Shown here one piece after another: positions 26,623 to 36,048 of a DNA stretch of 64,000 nucleotides. The position numbers and the translations under genes were made by a program. The stretch covers positions 62,001 through 126,000 of the forward strand of contig NZ_PGTC01000009.1 of assembly GCF_002786295.1 (NCBI RefSeq), in the 5' to 3' direction. Position 1 is the stretch's first letter, and each line of letters opens with the position of its first letter. The DNA is from Pseudooceanicola marinus (GTDB lineage: Bacteria; Pseudomonadota; Alphaproteobacteria; Rhodobacterales; Rhodobacteraceae). Under the pieces are notes generated by a model, which worked only from the letters and a program-made list of their open reading frames with translations, had not been told where the DNA came from and made no database searches.

Positions 26623-28110
26623 ATGAGATTTCTCAGCCGCAGCCTCTTGGGGCTGTTCCTCCTTTCCCTGACCCTGGGCCTGCTGACCTACGCGGGCAGC
26701 CTGGTCTATGACGCGGTGCAGGTGCGCATGGCGCGCGAACCGTTTATGCCGCGCGGGCGCGAACGGGAGTTCGCGGTGAACGTGGTCGAGGCCCGCGCGG
26801 GCACCGTGGCTCCGGTGCTGACGGTCTTCGGCGAGGTCGAAAGCCGCCGCACCCTGGAAATCCGCGCCGCCGTGGGCGGCGAGGTGGTGGAACTGTCGGA
26901 CGATTTCGTTGAAGGCGGGCAGGTCAGTGCGGGGCAGGTCCTGCTGCGGCTGGACCCGGCGCAGGCCGAAACCGCGCGGGACCGCGCCGAGGCGGACCTG
27001 GCCGATGCCCGGGCCGAACAGCGCGACGCGACCCGCGCGCTGGAGATCGCCCGCGACACGCTTGTTGCCGCCGAGGACCAGGCGGCGCTGCGTCAGCGCG
27101 CGCTGGAACGACAGCAGACCCTGATCGAACGTGGTGTCGGATCCGCCGCTGCAGAGGAGGACGCCGAGCTGGCCGCCTCCGCCGCGCGGCAGTCCGTGTT
27201 GTCGGCGCGCAACGCCCTGGCCGTAGCCGAGGCACGGGTCGACAGCGCCGCTACCGCCCTGCGCCGGGCGGAGCTGGACCGCGACGAGGCCGAGCGTGAC
27301 CTGACCGACACGGTGATCCGCGCGGGCTTCGACGGGAAGCTGTCGGGCGTGGACCTGGTGGAAGGCCGCCGCGTCTCGGCCAGCGAGGCCCTGGCGCAGC
27401 TGATCGACCCCGATGCGCTGAACGTCGCCTTCCGCGTCTCCACCCCGCAATACGTGCGCCTGCTGGATGACGCGGGCCGCCTGCCGCCGCTGCCGGTCGA
27501 GGCCGCGCTGGAGGTCTTCGGCACGACCCTTTCGGCCGAGGGCGAGATCCGCCGCGACAGCGCCGCCGTGGGCGAGGGGCAGACGGGCCGGATGCTGCTG
27601 GCCGAACTGGGCCCGGCGCCGGGGCTGAAGCCCGGCGATTTCGTCACCGTCCGCGTGCAGGAACGCCCCCTGGAGGATCTGATCCGCCTGCCGGCCACGG
27701 CGCTGTCGGCCGATGGGCTGGTGCTGGCGATCAATGACGACAGCCGGCTGGAGGAATGGCCCGCCGAGCTGGTGCGCCGCCAGGGCGATGACATCCTGGT
27801 GCGCGCGCCCGCATTGGAAGGCCGCCTGATCGTGGCCGAACGCACGCCGCTTCTGGGGCAGGGGATCCTGGTGCGCCCCTTGGGCGGCCCGGAGGCCGCG
27901 ACCGACGCAGGCGCGGAGGGTGCCGCGGGCCCCGCCGAGGCCGCGCAGATGATCCCCCTGACGCCCGAGCGCCGCGCCGAACTGGTGGCCATGGTCGAGG
28001 GCAACGACCGCCTGCCGCAGAAGGTGCGCGCACGTCTTCTGGCGCAGCTCGATCAGCCGCAGGTGCCGGCGCAGGTGATCGAACGCCTCGAACAGCGGCG
28101 CGGAGGCTGA
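26623..28110 (+). CDS. RND efflux periplasmic adaptor (membrane fusion protein)
   Basis: 495 residues from the ATG at 26623. The N-terminal TM anchor is LFLLSLTLGLLTYAGSLVYD. Next come the lipoyl half (VFGEVESRRTLEIRAAVGG), a long Ala/Glu-rich helical hairpin (residues ~110-220), the second lipoyl half (TVIRAGFDGKL) and beta-barrel domain. A Pro/Ala linker leads to a charged helical C-terminal extension (LTPERRAELVAMVEGN) that most adaptors lack. It would link the RND pump to an outer-membrane channel, which is not encoded nearby. Four bases separate it from the permease gene. Confidence 0.9.
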   Translation: MRFLSRSLLGLFLLSLTLGLLTYAGSLVYDAVQVRMAREPFMPRGREREFAVNVVEARAGTVAPVLTVFGEVESRRTLEIRAAVGGEVVELSDDFVEGGQVSAGQVLLRLDPAQAETARDRAEADLADARAEQRDATRALEIARDTLVAAEDQAALRQRALERQQTLIERGVGSAAAEEDAELAASAARQSVLSARNALAVAEARVDSAATALRRAELDRDEAERDLTDTVIRAGFDGKLSGVDLVEGRRVSASEALAQLIDPDALNVAFRVSTPQYVRLLDDAGRLPPLPVEAALEVFGTTLSAEGEIRRDSAAVGEGQTGRMLLAELGPAPGLKPGDFVTVRVQERPLEDLIRLPATALSADGLVLAINDDSRLEEWPAELVRRQGDDILVRAPALEGRLIVAERTPLLGQGILVRPLGGPEAATDAGAEGAAGPAEAAQMIPLTPERRAELVAMVEGNDRLPQKVRARLLAQLDQPQVPAQVIERLEQRRGG

Positions 28111-28114
28111 GCCG

Positions 28115-31100
28115 ATGCGCCCCGTCCCCCGCCGCGCCACCGGCCTGCTGAGCTATTTCACCCGCCACCGCACGGTCGCCAACCTGCTGCTGCTGGTCAT
28201 GCTGGCCGCCGGCGTCGCCGCCCTGCCGCGCATGCGGGCGCAGTATTTCCCCGACATCATCGTTGACACGATCAGTGTCTCCGTCCGTTGGGATGGCGCG
28301 GGCGCCGAGGACGTGGACCGCGCCATCGTGCAGCTGCTGGACCCGGAACTGATGACGGTCGAGGGGGTGATGTCCTCCGAGGCGCGCTCCACCGAAGGGT
28401 CGGCGCGCATCAGCCTGGAGTTCGAGCCGGGCTGGGACATGGCCCGCGCCGCCGATGACGTGCAAAGCGCCGTCGACGGGGTGTCGAACCTGCCCGAGGA
28501 GGCCGAGGAGCCGGAGGTCAGCCGATCCGCCTGGCGCGATCGGGTGACCGACGTGGTCATTACCGGCCCTGTGGGGGTGGACCAGATCGCGCGTTTTGCC
28601 GATGAATTCGTCACCCGGCTCTTTGCCGAGGGCGTGACCCGCACCACGATCCGGGGCCTCTCGGCGCCGCAGGTGATCGTCGAGGTGCCCTCGCTGAACC
28701 TCATCGCCCATGACGTGACCATGGCCGAGATTGCCCAGGCCATCGGGGCGGAGGTCGATGCCTCCCCCGCGGGCGACGTGACCGGGGCCAATGCGCGGGT
28801 CCGGACGGGACGCGAGAAACGCTCCGCCGAGGAGATCGAGGCGCTGGTGCTGCGCCGGGGCGAGGATGGCGCGGCGCTGACCGTGGGCGACGTGGCCCGC
28901 GTGCGGGTCGAGGGCACGGACCGCGAGCGGACCTATTTCGTTGGCGACGACCCGGCGATTTCCGTCCGCGTCGACCGGTCCGACACGGGCGACGCCATCG
29001 CCATCCAGGACAGCGTGGAGAAGGTCGCGGCCGAGATGCTGCCGACCCTGCCCGAGGGCACGTCGATCGACCTGATCCGCACCCGGTCCGAACAGATCAC
29101 CGGCCGCCTCGACATCCTGATCGAGAACGGCGCCATGGGGCTGGGCCTGGTGCTGTGCCTGCTGTTCCTGTTCCTCAACGCGCGCTCCGCCTTCTGGGTG
29201 GCCGCCGGGATCCCGGTGTCGATGCTGACGGCCATCGCGCTAATGTATGCCTTCGGTCTGACCCTGAACATGATCTCGCTTTTCGCGCTGATCATCACCT
29301 TGGGCATCGTGGTGGATGACGCCATCGTGGTCGCAGAATACGCCGATGCCCGCGTGCGCCGCCGGGGCGAAGGCCCGGTGGAGGCCGCCGAGGGCGCGGC
29401 GAAGCGCATGGCCATGCCGGTCTTCTCGGCCACGCTGACCACCGTGATCGCCTTCTTCGGCCTGACCGTGATCGAGGGCCGCTTCGGCGAGATGATCGCC
29501 GACATCCCCTTCACCGTCATCGTGGTGCTGATGGCCTCGCTGGTGGAATGCTTCCTGATCCTGCCCAACCACATGTCCCACGCCCTGGCCCATTCCGGCG
29601 AGGAACGCTGGTACGACTGGCCGTCGCGCCAGGTGAACCGCGGCTTCGGCTGGGTGCGCGACCGGCTGTTTCGCCCGGCCATGGGGCTGGTCATCCGCCT
29701 GCGCTACCCGGTGCTGGCCCTGGTGCTGGTGATCTTCGCCGGGCAGATGTCGAACTTCATCCGTGGCGATCTGCAATGGCGCTTCTTCAGCTCGCCGGAA
29801 CGCGGGTCGGTGACCGGCAACTTCATGATGGCCCCGGGCGCCACCCGCGACGACACGCTGGCGATGATGCGCGAGATGCAGCGCGCCACCGAGGCCCTGG
29901 GCGCGCGGTATGAGGCCGAATACGGGGTGAACCCGGTCGATTATGCCATTGCCGAGATCGGCGGCAACTCGGGCCGGCCCCTGTCGGGATCGGACAGCAA
30001 GGAGCCGGACCAACTGGGCTCGATCACCATCGAGCTGATCGACCCCGATTTCCGCCCCTATTCCAGCTCCGCCTTCGTCAGCGCCCTGCAGGAGGAGGTG
30101 CAGCAGCACCCCCTGGCCGAGGTGGTCAGCTTCCGCGGCTGGGGCTCCGGCCCGGCGGGCGATTCGCTCGATGTGCAGTTCTCGGGCGCGGACCCGGATA
30201 CCCTGAAGGCCGCGAGCCAGGACCTGCAGCAAGCCGTGCTGCGCTACCCCGAGGTTTCGGCGGTGGAGGACAACCTGTCCTACGACAAGGAAGAGATGAT
30301 CCTGGAGCTGACCCCGCAGGGGGAGGCGCTTGGCTTCTCGGTGGATGAGCTGGGCCGGGTTTTGCGCAACCGTCTGAACGGCATCGAGGCGGCGACCTAC
30401 CCAGTGGGGCCGCGATCGGCCGAGATCCGGGTGGAACTGCCGGAGGAGGAGTTGTCGGCGGATTTTCTCGAACGGATGATGCTGCGCAGCCCCGAGGGCG
30501 TCTACGTCCCGCTGGCGGATCTGGTGACGGTCGACCGCCGTTCCGGCTTCTCCACCGTGCGGCGCGAGAACGGCTTGCGCCTGCTGTCGGTGAACGGAGA
30601 GATTTCCGACGACGACCCGGCGCGGGCCGAGGAGATCCTGCGCACCCTGGAAACCGAGATCCTGCCGCGCATCGCCGCCGAACGGCAGGTGGAGTTCCGC
30701 CTTTCGGGCCTGGCGGAGCAGGAGGATGATTTCCTCGACGATGCGTTCTTCGGGCTGATGATGGTGCTGACGGGGATCTACCTCGTGCTGTCCTGGGTCT
30801 TTGCCAGCTGGACGCGGCCGCTGGTTGTCATGGCGATCATTCCCTTCGGCCTGGTCGGGGCTTTCTGGGGCCATGCCCTTTGGGGGGTGCCGCTGTCGAT
30901 GTTCACGGTGGTGGGCCTGCTGGGGATGACCGGGATCATCATCAACGATTCCATCGTGCTAGTGACCACGGTCGATGAATATGCCGAAGGGCGGGGCCTG
31001 CGCCCGGCGATCATCGACGCCGCCGCCGACCGTCTGCGGCCCGTGATGCTGACCACGCTGACCACGGTGATGGGGCTGGCGCCGCTGCTTTACGAGAAAT

Positions 31101-31504
31101 CCAGCCAGGCGCAGTTCCTGATGCCCACGGTCATCACCTTGGTCTACGGGCTGGGCTTCGGCATGGTGCTGGTGCTGCTGGTGGTGCCGGCGCTGATGGC
31201 GATGCAGGACGATATGGGACGGATGCGGGCGGGGCTGGGCCGGGCGCTGCGTACGCGCCGCGCGGGCGGGTTGCGGACCCTGATGGGGCTGGGTCTGGCG
31301 CTGGTGCTGGGATGGTTCGCGGCCACCCTGGGCCATGTCCTGTGGCAGGGGGCGCTGCCGTCGGTCCTGGCGGGGCTGGTGCCCGGTAGCGGGGGACTGG
31401 CGTCGGCGCTGCTGCTCTATCTCGCCGGGGCGGCGGTGATCGTGCTGGCGCTCTTCGCGGTGGCGGGACTGACCCTGCGCCGGCACGCCAGAGGCACGGC
31501 CTGA
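28115..31504 (+). CDS. RND family efflux transporter permease (AcrB-like)
   Basis: 1129 residues. The proton-relay Asp pair of TM4 is present in TLGIVVDDAIVVAEYADARV. The two large periplasmic porter domains and TM7-12 are in order (GLLGMTGIIINDSIVLVTTV in TM10). After TM12 the protein continues ~85 residues with two further hydrophobic stretches (LGLALVLGWFAATLGHVLW and ALLLYLAGAAVIVLALFAV), unlike AcrB. Together with the adaptor it forms an inner-membrane drug/proton antiport pump; the substrate is unknown. No regulator gene is adjacent. Confidence 0.93.
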   Translation: MRPVPRRATGLLSYFTRHRTVANLLLLVMLAAGVAALPRMRAQYFPDIIVDTISVSVRWDGAGAEDVDRAIVQLLDPELMTVEGVMSSEARSTEGSARISLEFEPGWDMARAADDVQSAVDGVSNLPEEAEEPEVSRSAWRDRVTDVVITGPVGVDQIARFADEFVTRLFAEGVTRTTIRGLSAPQVIVEVPSLNLIAHDVTMAEIAQAIGAEVDASPAGDVTGANARVRTGREKRSAEEIEALVLRRGEDGAALTVGDVARVRVEGTDRERTYFVGDDPAISVRVDRSDTGDAIAIQDSVEKVAAEMLPTLPEGTSIDLIRTRSEQITGRLDILIENGAMGLGLVLCLLFLFLNARSAFWVAAGIPVSMLTAIALMYAFGLTLNMISLFALIITLGIVVDDAIVVAEYADARVRRRGEGPVEAAEGAAKRMAMPVFSATLTTVIAFFGLTVIEGRFGEMIADIPFTVIVVLMASLVECFLILPNHMSHALAHSGEERWYDWPSRQVNRGFGWVRDRLFRPAMGLVIRLRYPVLALVLVIFAGQMSNFIRGDLQWRFFSSPERGSVTGNFMMAPGATRDDTLAMMREMQRATEALGARYEAEYGVNPVDYAIAEIGGNSGRPLSGSDSKEPDQLGSITIELIDPDFRPYSSSAFVSALQEEVQQHPLAEVVSFRGWGSGPAGDSLDVQFSGADPDTLKAASQDLQQAVLRYPEVSAVEDNLSYDKEEMILELTPQGEALGFSVDELGRVLRNRLNGIEAATYPVGPRSAEIRVELPEEELSADFLERMMLRSPEGVYVPLADLVTVDRRSGFSTVRRENGLRLLSVNGEISDDDPARAEEILRTLETEILPRIAAERQVEFRLSGLAEQEDDFLDDAFFGLMMVLTGIYLVLSWVFASWTRPLVVMAIIPFGLVGAFWGHALWGVPLSMFTVVGLLGMTGIIINDSIVLVTTVDEYAEGRGLRPAIIDAAADRLRPVMLTTLTTVMGLAPLLYEKSSQAQFLMPTVITLVYGLGFGMVLVLLVVPALMAMQDDMGRMRAGLGRALRTRRAGGLRTLMGLGLALVLGWFAATLGHVLWQGALPSVLAGLVPGSGGLASALLLYLAGAAVIVLALFAVAGLTLRRHARGTA

Positions 31505-31600
31505 GACAGGGGGCTGACACCGGACGGCTCACACCGGGCAGCGCGGTGACATCAGCTGCGAACAGACCCGGAGGACGGCAGGAGCAGGGCTTTCCCCGCC

Positions 31601-32413
31601 TCAGCGGGCCGGGCAGCCCTCGATCTCGACCGCGTAGTTGTGGCCCAGCACGGTGATCTTCAGGCGCGAGCGATCCAGGTGCAGGCCCGAGGCGCCGGGG
31701 CTCAGGATCGCCTTGGACACCAGCGTGTCGCCCTCCCGGCGGCTGACCGAATCCGACACGACCGCACCGGGCACATGCGGCTCGAAGACCGTCACCTCGG
31801 TGCCTCCGGCCGAGGGCATGCGGATGCGCGCCTCGATCAGCAGGCCCTTGTCCTTGGGGCGCACGGCACAGGTGACGGAGCTGACCCGCGCCTCCTGCTC
31901 GCTGTAGGGCCGGCCGGCCAGCGCGGCGGCGATGGCCGGGGTGCGATCCCCGCCGGCGGGCAGGGTGCCGGCCACGCTGATATCCATCGGCACGCAGACA
32001 TTTTCGCAGATGCCCAGGAAGATATCGCCGCGCAGCTCCACCGGGGCACCGTCGCGCGTCGGCGCGATGCGCAGGGGCAGCACCACGTGATCGTGGTAGC
32101 CGATGGAGCGCATTCCCGACAGCTCGAAGACCTCCGGTCGGGGCCAGATCACCTCGACCCGCTGGAGGTTGTCGGACCCCGACCAGTTGAAGCTGGGCGG
32201 GATGCCCGCGCTGCCGGGCTGGCGCCAGTAGGTCTTCCACCCGTCGGCCAGGGTCAGTTCCAGGCCCGCCACATGGGTCCCGTCGGCCTCGCGCCAGCCG
32301 GGCAGGATGCGGGCAGTCAGATACTCGGCGTAGGGATTTGCCACCGCCGGCGGCGCCAGGGCGGCCATCAGCAGCGAGAACAGGGAGAGAAGGCGAGCAA
32401 CAGGTCTGATCAT
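31601..32413 (-). CDS. Secreted DsbD alpha-domain-like protein
   Basis: 270 residues from the ATG at 32413 (AAGG six bases upstream; another ATG at 32425 is possible). A signal peptide, LFSLLMAALAPPAVANP, is followed by the domain seen at the N-terminus of thiol:disulfide interchange protein DsbD (GLELTLADGWKTYWRQPGSA, IGYHDHVVLPL, FLGICENVCVPMD with two Cys). The TM and thioredoxin parts of DsbD are absent. It may take electrons from a separate CcdA/DsbD-like membrane protein for periplasmic thiol reduction; that is inference. A lone Cys (EGCPAR) ends the protein. Confidence 0.82.
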   Translation of the reverse strand: MIRPVARLLSLFSLLMAALAPPAVANPYAEYLTARILPGWREADGTHVAGLELTLADGWKTYWRQPGSAGIPPSFNWSGSDNLQRVEVIWPRPEVFELSGMRSIGYHDHVVLPLRIAPTRDGAPVELRGDIFLGICENVCVPMDISVAGTLPAGGDRTPAIAAALAGRPYSEQEARVSSVTCAVRPKDKGLLIEARIRMPSAGGTEVTVFEPHVPGAVVSDSVSRREGDTLVSKAILSPGASGLHLDRSRLKITVLGHNYAVEIEGCPAR

Positions 32414-32567
32414 GGCCTTAGACATGGCGACAGACGGGCGAATTGCCAACTCACAAAGCAGAGACAGGCGTGAGAGGGCTTCAGGTTTGGGTGCTGAACA
32501 GCGCCTTAACGGTTGCAAATGATGCGAGAGCGCGTCAAAAGAGACGAGGTGGGGTTAGGTACAAGTC

Positions 32568-33149
32568 GTGGGGGCAGAGCAATTGCCTGGACTATTCGAT
32601 CTCACTGGCAAGATCCTAATCGCGATGCCAGGCCTGTCTGACGAACGGTTCGCCAACACGGTGATCGTTCTATGCGCACATTCGGACGAAGGTGCAATGG
32701 GCCTCGTGGTGAACAAGCCCGCCGACCATGTGTCCCTGCCGTCCCTTCTCGACCAGTTGGAGATCCCCCGCTGCGCCGACCTGTCGGGCCGATCCGTCTA
32801 TGCCGGCGGCCCGGTGGAGATGGAGCGCGGCTTCGTCCTGCATTCCCCCGATTACGATACCGAGATGTCGACGCTGCAGGTGAACGAGCAGTTCGCTATG
32901 ACCGCGACCCTCGACGTGCTGGAGGATATCGCCGCTGGGCAGGGCCCGATGCTGGCGATGGTCGCCCTGGGCTATTGCGGCTGGGCACCCGGACAGCTGG
33001 AAGACGAGATCGCGCAGAACGGCTGGCTGGTCGGCGATCCGACCGGCGGCCTGGTCTTCGAGGCCGAGGATGATCGCAAGTGGGACCTGGCCATGTCCAG
33101 CCTGGGGATCGATCCGCTGAGCCTCTCGGCGGTCGCGGGCCGCGCCTGA
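32568..33149 (+). CDS. YqgE/AlgH family protein
   Basis: 193 residues from a GTG start whose ribosome site is weak (a G-rich stretch lies rather far upstream). The family core is LTGKILIAMPGLSDERF, VIVLCAHSDEGAMGLVVNKP, VYAGGPVEMERGFVLHS and ALGYCGWAPGQLEDEI. YqgE proteins are widespread; a biochemical role is not established. It is divergent from the DsbD-like gene across 154 bp. Confidence 0.93.
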   Translation: MGAEQLPGLFDLTGKILIAMPGLSDERFANTVIVLCAHSDEGAMGLVVNKPADHVSLPSLLDQLEIPRCADLSGRSVYAGGPVEMERGFVLHSPDYDTEMSTLQVNEQFAMTATLDVLEDIAAGQGPMLAMVALGYCGWAPGQLEDEIAQNGWLVGDPTGGLVFEAEDDRKWDLAMSSLGIDPLSLSAVAGRA

Positions 33150-33203
33150 CCGGGGCAGACCGCCCGTCGCCGTTCCGATTTTCGGCAAATCTGCCTGCCG
33201 GGA

Positions 33204-34157
33204 TCAGCCCCGGGGCGCGGCGGCACGGCGCAGCCGGTCATTGATCGCGCGGCCGATGCCCGTTTCTGGCACTGGCGCCACGGCGATCCGCTCGATCCCG
33301 TCGCGGTCCATTTCATGCAAGCGACGGAAGAGATTGGCCGCGGCCTCGGCCAGGTCCCCGGTTTCGGACAGCGAGTAGCGGCTGTCGGAGGGGCCGAAGG
33401 CCAGCAGCACCTCGTCCGGGCGCGGATCGGTGACGTTCAGCCGGACCTGCCCACGTGGCGCGTAGTGTGACAGCATCTGGCCCGGCGCCTCGATCTTCTG
33501 GGCCTGCGCCTCGGGGGCGGGCAAGGTCAGGCCGGTGCGCTCCAGGATTTCCTCCGCGCCGATACCGCCAGGGCGCAGCAGGCGCAGGGCGCCGTCGGGG
33601 GCGACCGACAGGATGGTCGATTCGACGCCCACGTCGCAGGGGCCGCCGTCGATCACCGCCGCGATGCGCCCGCCGAGACCCTCGATCACATGGGCCGGTT
33701 CCGTCGGGCTGATCCGGCCCGAGGGGTTGGCCGAGGGGGCGGCCAGCGGGCCGCCAAATTCGCGCAGCAGGGCACGCGCCGCCGGGTGGGCGGGCATGCG
33801 GATCGCCAGGGTGGGCAGGCCGGCGGTGACGCGCGGCGCGACGGCAGCCCCGGCGCGCAGGGGCAGCACCAGGGTCAGCGGGCCCGGCCAGAAGGCGCGG
33901 GCGAGCGCCAGCGCCTCGGGCGGGAAATCGGCCAGGCGCTGTGCCATGTTCATGTCGGCCACATGGGCGATCAGCGGGTTGAACGAGGGGCGGCCCTTGG
34001 CGGCATAGATCGCGGCCACCGTCGCGTCGGACCCCGCGTCCCCGGCCAGCCCGTAGACCGTTTCCGTGGGCATCGCCACCAGCGACCCGGCCCGCAGCAG
34101 ATCCGCCGCGCGGGTCAGCGCGGTGGCATCGGTGCCCAGGATCTCGGTCTTTACCAT
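33204..34157 (-). CDS. L-threonylcarbamoyladenylate synthase (Sua5 type)
   Basis: 317 residues: an N-terminal YrdC domain (MPTETVYGLAGDA, AAKGRPSFNPLIAHV, APSANPSGRISPT) plus a C-terminal Sua5 domain (LSHYAPRGQVRLN, LLAFGPSDSRYSL). It makes threonylcarbamoyl-AMP for the t6A modification of tRNAs that read ANN codons. It is convergent with yqgE and divergent from the acyl-CoA dehydrogenase gene. Confidence 0.95.
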   Translation of the reverse strand: MVKTEILGTDATALTRAADLLRAGSLVAMPTETVYGLAGDAGSDATVAAIYAAKGRPSFNPLIAHVADMNMAQRLADFPPEALALARAFWPGPLTLVLPLRAGAAVAPRVTAGLPTLAIRMPAHPAARALLREFGGPLAAPSANPSGRISPTEPAHVIEGLGGRIAAVIDGGPCDVGVESTILSVAPDGALRLLRPGGIGAEEILERTGLTLPAPEAQAQKIEAPGQMLSHYAPRGQVRLNVTDPRPDEVLLAFGPSDSRYSLSETGDLAEAAANLFRRLHEMDRDGIERIAVAPVPETGIGRAINDRLRRAAAPRG

Positions 34158-34323
34158 GCTGATACGTATGCCTCTGGCCCGGCTCCGCTCTTCCGCAATG
34201 CGGGAGTTGTGACGCCGCGTTTGACTTTGATGCCCACCGGGTCGCGGTTAGATGTCGTACTCGGGCCGGGCTGTCCTACAGCCGGTGCCGCAGCTTGCCA
34301 AGATGCTGAGGGAGGAGACCCAA

Positions 34324-36048
34324 ATGCCATTCCGCGCCCCCGTCGATGACGTCCGGTTCATCTTCGATCATGTCGTCGATTTCGACAAGGTCGCCGCAAC
34401 CGATCGCTTTGCCGAAGCCTCCTCCGACACGGTCGACGCGATTCTGGGCGAGCTGGCCCGCCTGTCCGAAGAGGTCTGGGCGCCAATCAACCGCGATGGC
34501 GACACCGATCCGGCGATGCTGGAAAACGGTGTCGTGCGCACCTCCAAGGGCTTCAAGGAGGCCTTCGGCGCGCTGGCCGAGGGCGGCTGGCTGGGTCTGT
34601 CGGCGGCGGAAGACAACGGCGGCATGGGGCTGCCGCTGGCGCTGACCTCGGCGATGAACGACATGCTGTCGGCCTCCTGTCTGTCGCTGGGTCTGAACCC
34701 GCTGCTGACCCAGGGTCAGATCGAGGCGCTGGAAAACCACGCCAGCGACGCGCTGAAGGCGATGTACCTGCCCAAGCTGATCTCGGGCGAATGGACCGGC
34801 ACGATGAACCTGACCGAGCCGCAGGCCGGGTCCGACGTGGGCGCGCTGCGCTCGAAGGCCGTGCCGAACGGCGACGGCACCTACGCGATCTCGGGGCAGA
34901 AGGTCTACATCTCCTGGGGCGATCACGATTTCGGCGGCAACGTCTGCCACCTGGTGCTGGCACGCCTGCCCGACGGGGTGCCGGGCACCAAGGGCATCAG
35001 CCTCTTCATGGTGCCCAAGTACATTCCCAACGAGGACGGCTCGCTGGGTGAGGCCAACAGCCTGCGCGTGGTCAGCCTGGAGCACAAGATGGGCCTGCAC
35101 GGCAGCCCGACCGCGGTGATGGAATACGACGGCGCCACCGGCTGGCTGGTCGGCGAGGAGCATAAGGGCATGGCCGCGATGTTCACCATGATGAACAACG
35201 CGCGCCTCGGCGTCGGCATCCAGGGGCTGGGCGCGGCCGAAGGGGCCTACCAGAAGGCGCTGGAGTTCGCGCTGGAGCGCAAGCAGGGCCGCACCCCGCT
35301 GGAGGGCAAGGGGGGCACCGGCGCCATCGCCGATTTCGCCGACGTCCGCCGGATGCTGGGCGAGATGCGTGCCGACATCTTTACCGCCCGCTCGATCGCC
35401 CTGGCCTGTGCCGTGGCCATCGACATGGGCCACGCCACCGGCGAGGCGGAGTGGAAGGCGCGCGCCGCCTTCCTGACCCCGATCGCCAAGGCCTTCGGCA
35501 CCGAAACCGGCATGCGCGTCTCCGAGATGGGGATGCAGGTGCACGGCGGCATGGGCTTCATCGAGGAGACGGGCGCGGCGCAGTATTACCGCGACGTCCG
35601 CGTGACCGCGATCTACGAAGGCACCAACGGCATTCAGGCCATGGACCTGGTGGCGCGCAAGATGATGGACAAGGGCGAGACGGCCTTTGCCCTGATCGAC
35701 GAGATGCAGGCCTTCACCGAAACGGCGCGCGCCAGCTGCGACACCCTGGCCGAACCGCTGTGGCAGGCCATCGAGACCCTGCGCGAGGCGACCGAGTGGA
35801 TGCTGGCACAGGGCGACCTGAACGAGCGGTTCGCCGGCTGCGTGCCCTACCTGATGGGCTTCGCCCGGGTGCTGGGCGGCTACTACCACCTGAAGGCCGC
35901 ACTGGCCGAGGGCGGGGAGGGACCGCGCTCGCGCCTGGCCGCCTTCTACTTGAAACGTCTGCTGCCGGAACATGCGGGCCTGCTGGCCCACGCCACCGCA
36001 GGGGCCGCGGACCTCTATGCGCTGAGCATAGAGGACCTGTCGGCGTGA
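34324..36048 (+). CDS. Acyl-CoA dehydrogenase, DmdC-like
   Basis: 574 residues, longer than the usual ~380 because of an N-terminal extension and a C-terminal acetyl-CoA-dehydrogenase-like domain. The ATG at 34324 follows GGAGGAGACCC and is preferred over one at 34252. FAD-site motifs: MNLTEPQAGSDVGALRSKA, YISWGDHDF; the active-site Glu lies in AIYEGTNGIQAMDL and MQVHGGMGFIEET precedes it. This architecture is shared with 3-methylmercaptopropionyl-CoA dehydrogenase (DmdC) of the marine DMSP demethylation pathway, but many homologues act on other short acyl-CoAs. It is coupled to the next gene by a GTGA overlap. Confidence 0.9.
   Translation: MPFRAPVDDVRFIFDHVVDFDKVAATDRFAEASSDTVDAILGELARLSEEVWAPINRDGDTDPAMLENGVVRTSKGFKEAFGALAEGGWLGLSAAEDNGGMGLPLALTSAMNDMLSASCLSLGLNPLLTQGQIEALENHASDALKAMYLPKLISGEWTGTMNLTEPQAGSDVGALRSKAVPNGDGTYAISGQKVYISWGDHDFGGNVCHLVLARLPDGVPGTKGISLFMVPKYIPNEDGSLGEANSLRVVSLEHKMGLHGSPTAVMEYDGATGWLVGEEHKGMAAMFTMMNNARLGVGIQGLGAAEGAYQKALEFALERKQGRTPLEGKGGTGAIADFADVRRMLGEMRADIFTARSIALACAVAIDMGHATGEAEWKARAAFLTPIAKAFGTETGMRVSEMGMQVHGGMGFIEETGAAQYYRDVRVTAIYEGTNGIQAMDLVARKMMDKGETAFALIDEMQAFTETARASCDTLAEPLWQAIETLREATEWMLAQGDLNERFAGCVPYLMGFARVLGGYYHLKAALAEGGEGPRSRLAAFYLKRLLPEHAGLLAHATAGAADLYALSIEDLSA

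Noticed and set aside
29240-30874. Open frame antisense to the RND permease (about 544 codons)
   Set aside because: Composition (His/Gln/Arg/Asp-rich) is that of a mirrored transmembrane gene.
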